From Typha latifolia (taxonomy: Eukaryota > Streptophyta > Magnoliopsida > Poales > Typhaceae): a DNA stretch of 64,000 nt. Positions 45,484 to 55,268 of this stretch are shown here, piece by piece. Made by a program: the position numbers and the translations under genes. Numbering within the stretch: position 1 is the first letter of the stretch; each line of letters begins with the position of its first letter. The stretch lies in the NCBI GenBank assembly GCA_019914945.1, contig CM034104.1, positions 5,830,501-5,894,500 on the forward strand. The letters run 5' to 3'. The notes under the pieces were generated by a model. It did no database searches, was not told the origin of the DNA, and saw nothing but the letters and a program-made list of their open reading frames with translations.

Positions 45484-48441
45484 GCAGCAGCGCCAACCAG
45501 CTGGTTTTGGCCCCGATCGGGATCAGCTGAAATTGGGATCTATGGTTCCATGGATAACATGAGAAAGCATTGGTTTCTTATAGGGATATAACTATTTAAG
45601 TATTAGCTGCAAAAATGTGTGCCACTTGCCATGGGAGGGAGGGATCCTTGTATAAAACCATCTCCCTATTGCTGTCATTCACTTCAAATCCTAACCCTAA
45701 GCAGTTGGAACCCATGACTTTAGTAATGCTGTAGCAGTGGTGGCCTATTGAGCTACAATGACAATGTCCTCTTTCTCTCTAGAACATCTCTCTCTTCTTG
45801 CTCCTCATCCTCTCCTTTCTGTTTGACTCAATGCCAACAGCTCAAGAGGTTGTGTTAGTCAATCAGTTCCTTATGTTGCCCAGCATATACCATGGTGGCA
45901 AGCCCCCCTTATCGTGAATATTATATCCATGAATCCTAGTAAGTGGGATCGACCGTAGTCAATCTGGATCTTGGGCTGAAACCAATCTATTGATTTGTTC
46001 GGCCGATACTCTATCTGTTTTGGGTCGGGATCGGCCAGATCGACCAATCCCGCCCAAAATGAGTATGGATAAGAGAGAAAGAGAAGGGGAAAGAGAGAGA
46101 GAAAGAGAGGGAGCAACCGAGCAAGAGAGAGAGAGGAAGAGAGAGGGAATGAGGGGGTTTGTGGGTTGTGGCTGTAAGAGGTAGAGAGAAGAGAGCAGGG
46201 AAGAGAAGAGAGAGAGAAGTGGAGAACAAATAAAACATAAAAAATATGTTGAAGAGAGAGAGAGAGATGGTAGTCAGTGAGGGTGAGGGTGTGGGAGAGG
46301 ATAAGGGTGAGAGAGAGAGAGTTAATAAGAGAGTTAGAAGGAGAGAGAGGTAGTGGGAGAGTTTAATAAGACTTAAGAAAGAGAGTTAGTGGGAGAGAGA
46401 GTTTAATAAAAGAGAGTTAGAAGGAGAGTTTAATAAGAGAGAATTAGTTGGTGACTAGGTAAGAATTTTTTATTTGTGCGGGAGAGGGAGAAAGAATGTG
46501 AGTGGTAGAAAGGGGGAGAGATAGAGATTGAGAAAATAGTATTTTTTTTAGTTTTTAGACTTTATATATAAATAATTTATATTTACATATTATTATTATT
46601 TTTTCTAAAAATTAGAATTTTTCTAAATTTTAAAAATTATTATAAAATACAGGCCGATACGCATCCTTTTTTTGGACGGCCGATCCCAATCCCGATTCCT
46701 ATACTTGGAAGCTTGCTTATATCCTTGGATGCTTAGAACACAATATCTCGTTAAATTAAAATTTGATGCTGCTACTACCATGAATTAACATAAGGATGTA
46801 ATTGATTAAAGTAGAGAAAATATGGTAATCCATTTGATATTTTGCAGGTAGCCAACTTAATTAAAAAGATTGAGTTGGAAGTCACTATTCTAAAAACTTG
46901 GTCATAGAAAGCTTAGTAGCCTGTTTAATTATTGTGTTCATGAGTTTGAGCGTTTTGGCAGCTAATTCAACAGTATGATCATTCGGATTTGACCATGTAG
47001 TAGAGTATCTTGTTTAAGAAATCATATTTAAGTGCCTGATATATAAAATAAGATGTAGTGACAATTATTAGTCATTTCTCATACAGATTCAAATAGGTAT
47101 CAAGTCATTTAACCTTTTTTCTTCAAACTGATTATCTGTATTACTATTTTTCATAGTGAATTTAGAATATTTTTCTTCTGTCTTGTACTTGGAATATTTT
47201 CTTCTTCTCATTTCCTTTGTTATCTCTACTAGCCTTTAAGCAGGCAGTACTAGTTAGAATGTAAGAAAGTGATTAAATGAGGACTCAACCTTCATTGGTA
47301 AATTTCTCACATGGGTCTCAACATGTGTTGGCTGTCAACTATGTTATTGTCTTCTTTAGCGAGACTGGGAATAGCTCTCATGTAAACTCATTTCTGTGAC
47401 TTACTTCAGAATTCAAACTCATTTCTGATCTTATCTTATTTTCTGTACACCAGGAAATGTTATCAAATCAGTCATTTCATTCTTTACTAAGGGCAATTGC
47501 CGCTTTCTAGACACATTTAGTTTGATGACTTCCAAGTTCCTTTCCAATATTAATTTTATGACTGCTCGTACTTCATGTTGTCATTTTTCTTGTTTGTCAT
47601 GTAGTTATTCTAATAACTAAATGATACAGATGTCTCCAAGAACCCAGAGTTGCTGAAGAAATTAGCCTCATTGGTTGAGGATGGAGATGACTTTGATTGC
47701 CCTGTTTGCCTCTCTCCACCAACCAAAACTGTCATAACTTGCTGTGCTCACATATTTTGCCAGAACTGCATACTGAGAACCCTCAAGCACCATAATGCTT
47801 GTTGTCCAATATGTCGCCATCCGCTATCGAAATCAGATCTATTTCTAGCGCCAGAAATGCAATCTTCAGATGATGATGAGTGTAAACCTCTTCTTTCCAA
47901 TAGACCCATCTCTTCAAAGGTATCTACCTTATTGAAACTTCTACTGGCGTCAAAGAAACAGGACCCATCAATGAAGTCGGTTGTTTTCTCTCAGTTCAAG
48001 AAGATGCTAATCTTGCTTGAGCAACCACTGAAGGATGCAGGGTTTTGTATCCTTCGATTAGATGGCTCAATGAGCATGAAAAAGAGGTTTGAAGTGATCA
48101 ATGAATTCAGTAGGGTTGGTCCTGATGCACCAACTGTCCTACTGGGAAGCCTTAGGGCTGCAGGGGCTGGCATAAATCTGACGGCAGCATCAAGGGTATA
48201 CCTGTTGGAACCATGGTGGAACCCTGGTGTTGAGGAACAGGCAATGGACAGGGTTCACCGAATTGGGCAGCAGAAGGAAGTGAGGGTGGTTCGGCTGATA
48301 GTATCGGGTAGCATCGAGGAGAGAATCCTAGAGCTGCAGGAAAGGAAGAAAAGATTGGCAACTGGTGCATTTGGAAGGAAGGTAGCCAAGGAACAGAAGC
48401 AGATGCGTGTTGAAGATCTTCGCATTATGATGCGGCTGTGA
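40143..48441 (+). CDS. HIRAN-Snf2-RING helicase (RAD5/HLTF family, SMARCA3-like)
   Basis: Exons: 40143-41579, 42283-42589, 47630-48441; GT/AG borders and phases agree, giving 851 codons plus stop. HIRAN domain at about 24-125 (YLVGFVLANIVGLRHY, REPLNPFDPNAIKV). Snf2 ATPase motifs: DDMGLGKT (about 249), LDEAH (about 401), VTGTPIQN (about 428). RING finger CPVC...CCAHIFCQNC...CCPIC at about 605-644 inside the helicase, then the second lobe with VFSQFKKML, LLGSLRAAGAGINL and DRVHRIGQ. This is a nuclear, ATP-driven DNA translocase with probable ubiquitin-ligase activity, expected to act in post-replication repair. The usual DEMGLGKT is DDMGLGKT here. The first exon is GC-rich, the rest not. Closest named relative by memory is Arabidopsis At5g05130. 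Apparently functional. Confidence 0.95.
45459..45483. repeat. (CT)n microsatellite
   Basis: Uninterrupted tctctctctc run inside the intronic TIR element. Confidence 0.9.
46050..46460. repeat. Purine-rich (GA)n low-complexity tract
   Basis: About 400 bp almost entirely of gagaga, gagaaag and ttaataagagag units on the plus strand. Confidence 0.9.
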
Positions 48442-48494
48442 GTTCCACCTAATATTTTTTGGAGCATGTCTTTTCTGTAAGGCTCAAAGTACGA

Positions 48495-48705
48495 GTACAT
48501 GCGGTTGTATATTTTGAAGTGTACTGGTACATGCATGGATAAACTTTGAAGCTTATAGGTACATACATTTGTATATATTGAGGCTTATAGGTTCATGCAT
48601 GTGTATATTTTGAGCTTATTTGCATGCATGTATAATGTATTCATTTTGCAGCTGATTACATGCATGTCTATTTTGGAGCTTATTGGTGCATGCATGTGTA
48701 TAGAA
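48495..48705. repeat. Degenerate minisatellite, period about 31-36 bp
   Basis: Six or seven copies of a unit containing g(t/c)acatgcatgtgtata and (t)gaggcttatagg. It lies just after the helicase stop. Confidence 0.75.
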
Positions 48706-50107
48706 GTTATATAAACTTTTATACTTGCTATAGCCCCTTGTTGTAAAGCATGCAGCCATCCTCTATGCACAATGTTGTTAGTATCTATCTAGTTTTGCCT
48801 TCTAGTGTTGATTATTATGCACTTGAAGTATATACTGTGGATCAAGCAGATGTGCTCTTCTTTGTAATTTCTGGTCTGAGAATTTACAAATTTATGAAAT
48901 ACTTAAATAATCTCACCTGGTATAATGGTTTTGCTACTAGTACCTATCAATATTATCTCAATATTGAGATCTCTATCTTTTTACTTCAAAACATGGGTTC
49001 TGGGCCTAATATTAACATTTGCTGATGTTTATTTTACCATTTTTCAGAAGAAAACGAAAAAGAAAACATAAAGCAATATCAGAATTGACTATCAGTTTAA
49101 TCCAAGAAAAGCTTTCAAACCAAGAGTTTGCCTACAGCATACACTTAAAAAGATATTCCTTTTGCTATGTTAATTGGTCTACTAATCTTTTAACACATGC
49201 ATGTCATCAGTACATTTGTGATGAAGATTTCGAATGATTAAAATTTACAAATACTATTCTCCACCAGCTTAAAATTTTAGAATAAATGGTGAATTAACAG
49301 CGATAATTGATGCTGAGATTTGAGAGAGGTATGGAAATTCTTGGAGCATGTCTTTTTAACACATGCATGTCATCAGCTTAAAAATAAAGAGTAATATTTC
49401 CCAAAGATCTTCCTGGTTTCCACCACTTACTAGACTCTCCAGAACTTTGGTACTTTTATAGGTCGTAAGAGTAATGATATAATTTCCCATAGACCGATGC
49501 TTTAACCAATTTATCTCTATATTTTTCCCATCACTCAAAATGTGAAGCACATGTACAATGTGCAGATTTTCACAGACAGCCATCAATTTTGGAAAATTAT
49601 GAACTTTTATCCTGACCCTTATTACATTGTCTTCTTCTTCTCCTTCAGGTGACTTTATACGCTGCTATCCCTTTCAATCTTCTGACAGTCCAAGGAGGAG
49701 AAACTCAAAACACATGTGAAACTTTTGGCTTGCATAGATAGGAAGTTTCTCTACTGTCAATTATTTTGCTGATAAAATAGGAAGCGGTGCGATCGAACCA
49801 AGATTGATTAAAGTCAGGCTCCGATCAAGTTTGGCTTGAAAATTAATTTTGAGCCTAGGATCGATGATCAAGCTTATTAGCTCAATGAACTCCCAAATTG
49901 ACCTCAATTCCTCAATGAGCCACTTAATAATAGTAACTTTGACAAAATTCCAACTAAGTTTGACATCAAGCTTGAGTTGACCTGCGTGAAATTTTATTTC
50001 AATGTTGAGCTTATCAAGGTTGAATTGAGTCAAGCTAAAATATGTGTTCAAACTTTTCACATATTCATATAATAAAAGCACACAAATCCATACATACATA
50101 TACATAA

Positions 50108-50110
<3 letters not shown>

Positions 50111-50145
<35 letters not shown>
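50111..50145. repeat. (AT)n microsatellite
   Basis: Long atatat run preceded by acatacatatacataaatcg. Confidence 0.9.
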
Positions 50146-50148
<3 letters not shown>

Positions 50149-50639
50149 GCCATAGCTGACCATTCAAGCAAATGTAGAAGAGCTCAATGTTACATCTCAT
50201 TCATAGTCCTAAATATAAAATTAATATAATATGGAATATATTAGACTGAGTTTAGTAGCTAAAGGGTAAGTATATCTTTTCCTGCCAGTATCCAATTCCT
50301 CCACATATAGATTAAAAAAAAACATGGCATTTCTTGTTCATCCCCTTGACCTCATGAAGTATCATTTATATTCACCACCAAACGCAGAAAGATAGCAGAA
50401 GGAATCTTAATTAATTTGTCCTTGGGCCAAGCCTTTACTACTGCAATTATGATTTACTCTATTGTTGATACAAGCTTCTTTCTCTCATATTTAAGTTGTC
50501 CATGATATAATTGGCATCATTTTTATGCTCCTGGAGTCTCCAGTCTTCTCCTGCTAGGGCTATACCTTTCGGTTTTCCTACAAATCTCTCCCGTCCTCTT
50601 CTTCCCTAAACTATATGTTCCCTTATGCTTCTCCCGTTG

Positions 50640-51490
50640 GCCTACTTTATGAGCACCGAAGACGAAGATCTCTTGAAGCGGTTCGCTTCCTTCAGACAAT
50701 AGGATGGAGGATATTATTCCTCTCCTCGAGAATTTCACCATTAATAGGAAGCCTTCGTTGTATCTTATCGGTAAATTGCTAACAGACAGGTCCTTCAATT
50801 TTATAGGACTAAAAAACACTCTCCACAACGCATAGTATATAGAAGGTTCCTTGGAGTTCCTGGAGGTGGGAAAAAAACACTTTCCTTCTCTTCTTTGAGC
50901 TTGAGATTGACGAATAAAAGGTTTGGTTTGGTACTCCATGGTTGTTCAATAGGGACCTCTTTATCATCTCATCTTATCAGGCAATCTTACCAGTTGTGGA
51001 TTGGGATTTTACCAAGTCTGAGTTCTGGATCTAGTTCCATGGCATCCCCTTTCAGTTTATGTCAAGGAAAACAGTAGCAATCTTGGTAGAAAAGATAAGT
51101 GAGCCAGTTGAATCTAGTATAATGGATGCAATAAAATGGACGAAAATTCATTCGAATGAGAGTCTGATCAAAATTTTGAAACCACTATTTAGTTCTCTTT
51201 CTATCTCAATCCCAGATAGAGGTTGTTTTGAGATAAAAGTGAGGTATGAAAGATTACTCGTCATTATTTTTTCTGTGGTACTATCGGTCATGAAAGTTCG
51301 GCATGCATCCAACGAAGTTCGCTAGAGGAAAAAATAAAGGATTAAATTCCACACCTCAAAGACAAACTCATTGCCCTCCTCCATCCAAAGTTTATTGATC
51401 TCAATGCAATGCAAAAAACTCTCGACCAGCTCTCTATCAATAGTGAATTAAATCCCAAGTTGGCCTCCCATTGGGTGCTAGTGCAGAATT
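50640..51490 (+). pseudogene. LINE-type ORF1 remnant (DUF4283 plus zinc knuckle)
   Basis: Plus-strand translation gives KPSLYLIGKLLTDRSFNF, PWLFNRDLFIISSYQ, WDFTKSEFWI-stop-FHGIPFQFMSRKTVAILVEKI and DRGCFEIKVRYERL, then after a shift YFFCGTIGHESSAC (51260-51305), a zinc-knuckle end. This layout is the DUF4283 plus knuckle found in ORF1 of plant L1-like LINEs. At least three stops are present. No reverse transcriptase follows because G2 is inserted at 51525 and nothing related was recognised beyond it. Confidence 0.72.
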
Positions 51491-51524
51491 AGCACGATGC
51501 TACAAACTTGGCAAGGAAGGATAG

Positions 51525-52523
51525 TGATACGATTCGGACTTCACCGACGTCGTCTCGAGCATGGATTCACTTTAGGAGTATTTTTATTTCATATTTTAGT
51601 GTTTAATTTCCATTAAAATAAGTTTTCTATAAGTCGCGTTCGAACGCGGGTGGAGTGAGTTCGAACGCGGTTTGTGAACGGGGTTGTGAACGTGGTGAAG
51701 AGAATTTACCGCGTTCGAATGCACTGTGAACGTCTGCATCGCATTCGCAAATACCGACAGGCGCGTTCGATCGCGCGTTCGAACGCCTGCATCGCGTTCG
51801 CAAATCCAGAAGAGCGAACTCAGGGCGTTCGAACGCGGTCGACGAAAATTGTGTTTTTAGGGTTAATTTGAGTTGTTGGTTAGCCTATAAAAGGATGTGG
51901 TAGGCAACCAAATTGATTATTGATTATTGAGATTGAGTTTTGCCTTGCCTCCTTCGTCTTCTTCGCTCCCGTTCTCTCAATCCCCGGCGACGCCGCTTCT
52001 AACCTCCCTCGTCCGGCTAATCACCCTAGTCCCTTAGGGGTGGCCCTCTTCTCCCCCTTCGTCCAATCTATCCCACACTTGCCCTAATCCTTCCATCAAC
52101 CACAACCCTTCCACCATCACTTTTCACCGGTGCCACCACATTAACGCCGGTCAACCTTCAACCACCATTACCTAGGATCACGTGCCTCCATCCACGGATC
52201 CAAAACAGACCATCTGACCTTTGTCCACAAATCAGACGATACCTCGAGATCCCCACATCCGATTCGCCTGCAACTAGATTTATTAGAAAGCTATTTTCTG
52301 GGGCTACAACATATCAAAGTTTCACGTCGATCCGACAGCGGCATATTTCGGGATCTTATTTCAAAGTGCCGTGCCAGATCTAGTCCAGATCAAGAATTGG
52401 AAGAGATCGACCCTTCACCAAAAAGGCGAGATCGTACCAAGCTAGTATCAGAGCTCCATAGCCAGAGGCATGATCGTATCAAGCTGGTATCAGAGCTCCA
52501 TAGCCAGAGGCGTGATCGTATCA
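51525..52523 (+). repeat. 5' LTR of G2
   Basis: About 999 bp. TTCGAA at 51639, 51660, 51714, 51778 and 51828; TATA box cctataaaagg near 51884. The end is set at GATCGTATCA, three bases before the primer site, which agrees with the element's 3' terminus ATCATATCA. Confidence 0.85.
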
Positions 52524-52545
52524 AGCTGGTATCAGAGCCATCGTT
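52430..52545 (+). repeat. 42-bp tandem repeat, nearly three copies, spanning the LTR end and primer site
   Basis: Units begin gatcgta(c/t)caagct at 52430, 52472 and 52514. Each contains (t)ggtatcagagc or agtatcagagc, the primer sequence. Only the last copy stands at the LTR/internal border, so the LTR has taken in two extra border copies. Confidence 0.92.
52527..52540 (+). other. Primer binding site of G2
   Basis: TGGTATCAGAGCCA, an exact tRNA-Met-type site. Confidence 0.88.
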
Positions 52546-52564
52546 CCTCAGACAAGCGCTTCCA

Positions 52565-54469
52565 ATGATGACAACCAGATCCATGGCTGCACAGCGAGAT
52601 GATGAAGAAGAGATTCTCCCAATAGAGGAGGGAGAAACGATTGCAGGGACTTCCACCCGTGGAACCGCCCGATCTAATCAGAATACGGAAGAACCTAGCG
52701 TTCAAGCCGTGTTGGGGTCTCTTTCAGAGCAAATAGCCATCAACAACCAGATGATGATGGAGATGATGCGGGAACTACGGGCGACAAGGGAAGCAATGGC
52801 GAACGAGAAAGCACCATCGACCCCACGACGCGAGTCCACCCCCTTGAACCCACCGCCACCGGTTCAGCCTTTGCAACCACAAGAGCCGCTGCTACCACCA
52901 CCCTATGGGCAGAGGCAAGCAAGGATGGTTACACCAGGTCCAGTTGTAGGTGAACCCATTCGACGGGTGAACCACTATAGAGACCGCCTTGGAGATCAAG
53001 ATCCGTGGGCGGGTCAATACGATCCGGAACCACGGCAAGTTAATCAAAACCGAAGGAGGGATCATCAACCCTTCATGGTGCATCCTCCCCCGGTTAGACA
53101 AGGACATGATCCGGAATGAGACAATGGCATCCGTGGACAAGTCGTGCGTCTCGAATTCCCCAAGTTCAAAGGTGGCGACCCGATCGATTGGTTGTATAGG
53201 GCGGAGCAATTCTTTGCATACCAAGGAACGGCGGAAGAGTACAAGGTGACGCTTGCGAGCTTCCACCTTGAGGATGCAGCGCTTCATTGGTTTCGAGCAG
53301 CCAATGCCACTAAGGCTATCGAAACTTGGGCTGAATTTTGCGCCGATATCACACGGCGATTTGGAGCATCGGGATATGAAGACTCTGATGCTCTCCTCTC
53401 AAAGTTGCAAAAGACCACGGTTGGGTCATACCAAGAAGAATTTGAGAGGATTAGTAGCCGATGTCATCCACAATGGACGGATCAGCAACTTCGCAGCACC
53501 TTCATCTCCGGGCTACGGGGTGACATACAAGCCGATGTGAGGGCTTTAAGGCCTAGAACCTTAAAGGAGGCCTTCGAAGATGCGGTGCTTATGGAAGACA
53601 AACATAGGGCCATGAAGATACACTTGAAACAGAGTTGGATGAGCTAAGGAAGCCGCAATCAAGCTCAACCAAACATAGCGGCGGGAAATATTATCGGAGT
53701 ACCAAGGGTTGCTGCTACAGTGGTACCTCCTCGAGCACCCTTGAAGCAATCCCAAGATGTGAAGTATGCATCTAGAGGTCCGGGACGAGCACTCACACCA
53801 GCCCAAGTAGAAGAAAGAAGAGCCAAGGGCCTATGCTTCCGTTGTGATGAGAAGTTTGTACCCGGGCATCGCTGCGCTAAACCGATGGGATCGGTGATGC
53901 TAATCGATGGATTGGAGGAAGCGGAGGACGAATTTGCAGCTGAAGGTGCAGATGTGGCTGAACATCAAGGAGAAGAAGCTGAAGGTGCAGATGTGGCTGG
54001 ACATCAAGGAGAAGAAGCTGAGGAGCAACCCGTGGAGGACATGATAGCCAAAATCTCCCTCCACGCCTATTCGGGGACAGCTGCGCCAAAGACCTTGCGG
54101 GTGAACGGGGTAGTCAAGAAAACCACAGTGAGAATCTTAATTGACACCGGGTCCACCCACAACTTCATTGACAAGAGGCTCCTTAGGAAGATTGGGCTCG
54201 AGTCGGAACCCATGGAAGGGTTCGATGTGATGATTGGAGATGGCACCACATTGCGAGCGGATTCTATTTGTGGAGGTGCAGAATTGAAGGTGCAAGGCCA
54301 AACTTTCACATTGGATCTTTATCCGTTGGCCTTGCAAGGTGCTGATATTGTTTTGGGGACCCAATGGCTTCGAAACTTGGGGCCCGTGACATTTGATTTT
54401 ACAAGCCTCACATTGACGTTTTGGAGAAATGACAAGAGAGTCTTTAGATGGAAGCCAACCACCGCTTGA
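52565..54469 (+). pseudogene. G2 gag and protease, one frame with two stops
   Basis: A single frame runs 52565-54469, broken only by TGA at 53117-53119 and TAG at 53645-53647. Gag: acidic N-terminus, coiled QIAINNQMMMEMMRELRATREA, proline-rich linker, then LEFPKFKGGDPIDWLYRAEQ and FRAANATKAIETWAEF. Zinc knuckle CFRCDEKFVPGHRC (about 53835) is intact. A 13-residue acidic unit with GADVA-x-HQGEE is duplicated at 53940-54020. Protease keeps its active site LIDTGSTHNFID (about 54136) and ends at VTFDFTSLTLTFW. The frame stops at the deletion junction. The best-preserved gag/protease here. Confidence 0.9.
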
Positions 54470-55184
54470 ACTTCCAAATGAAGGGGTCGCAAGGGAGCTC
54501 GCTTCTTTCTCGGCGCCCACCTTTCCTTTCTTCTCGAATCTGCGGAGAGCTAGTGCGAGAGGATAGTGAGCTGGTCCAACTCATGGAGGAGTTGAGAGAG
54601 AACCCCTCAAGCCACCCCGAGCACGAGGAGCGCGATGGGTTAGTACTAGAGTGCGGGCGAATTAAGGTATCCCAGAACGAAGAGCTACGGAGACTATTGA
54701 TGGCACACTTCCATGATACTCCTATAGCAGGGCATGAAGGGGTATTACGTACCTACAAGCGGCTGGCCCAAAACTGTACATGGACAACGATGAAGACGGA
54801 TGTGAAGAAGTATGTGCGTGAATGTCAAATCTGCCAACGAGTCAAATCGGAGGCACTCAAGCCTAGCGGACTGCTACAACCACTACCTATACCAGAGCGT
54901 ATTTGGGAGGATATCTCCATGGACTTCATCGAGGGGCTGCCGGAGGTTCGGGGACAATCGGTGGTGCTTGTTGTGGTGGATAGACTGAGCAAATATGCTC
55001 ATTTCATAACATTGTCTCACCCGTTTTCAGCAAAAAGGGTTGCTGAAATTTTTGTTCGGAAAGTGGCACACTTGCATGGGATGCCTAGGACGATCGTGTC
55101 AGACCAGGATCGCATCTTCATTAGTGAGTTTTGGTCCGAGTTCTTCAGATTGCAAGGGACTCAAATCAACCTGAGTTTTGGTCC
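54448..55184 (+). pseudogene. G2 integrase, truncated
   Basis: After the RNase H tail, the zinc domain HFHDTPIAGH...ECQIC is intact. The catalytic core shows the first two acidic residues in SMDFIEGLPE and VSDQDRIF. The third (Glu) and the C-terminal domain are cut off at 55185, where LTR sequence begins; the open frame runs on into LTR and flank to 55335. The frame start at 54448 is only where the frame opens. Confidence 0.9.
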
Positions 55185-55263
55185 GAGATCGACCCTTCAC
55201 CAAAAAGGCGAGATCGTACCAAGCTGGTATCAGAGCTCCATAGCCAAAGGCATGATCATATCA
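55185..55263 (+). repeat. 79-bp remnant of the G2 3' LTR
   Basis: Matches 52403-52481 of the 5' LTR with a few substitutions and ends at the target duplication. The junction with integrase sits at gagatcgaccc. Confidence 0.9.
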
Positions 55264-55268
55264 GATAG

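Larger units (their letters stand above)
45231..46710. mobile_element. TIR-bounded element in intron 2 of the helicase gene
   Basis: About 45-bp imperfect inverted repeats: left tcgaaaatcggtatcaggat..ggatcggacgtctgg, right ttggacggccgatcccaatcccgattcctatacttgga. The interior, about 1.4 kb, is low complexity. No transposase and no clear target duplication. Superfamily not assigned. Confidence 0.6.
48442..50639. other. Intergenic region 3' of the helicase gene
   Basis: Contains the probable helicase 3' UTR, a degenerate minisatellite, an AT microsatellite, and at 49790-50040 aatcaagtttggct/gagctcaatg-rich sequence like an old non-autonomous transposon. No gene recognised. Confidence 0.55.
51525..55263 (+). 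mobile_element. Ty3/gypsy element G2, lacking RT/RNase H and most of its 3' LTR
   Basis: Starts TGATACGATTCGG and ends ATGATCATATCA, flanked by a perfect 5-bp duplication GATAG (51520-51524, 55264-55268). Order: 5' LTR, primer site, gag, zinc knuckle, protease, then directly the RNase H tail and integrase, then the last 79 bp of a 3' LTR. Both junctions are deletions inside one insertion, since the target duplication is intact. It is the close relative of G1. Confidence 0.92.

Noticed and set aside
45871..46238. Open frames rich in L/S/F or E/R
   Set aside because: Translations of GA/CT low-complexity DNA without family features.
49790..50040. Possible transposon ends in gagctc/aagctt-rich sequence
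   Set aside because: No inverted ends or target duplication could be defined, so it is not listed as an element.
50523..50939. 138-residue minus-strand frame
   Set aside because: Lies opposite the LINE ORF1 remnant, whose plus-strand translation has recognisable domains.
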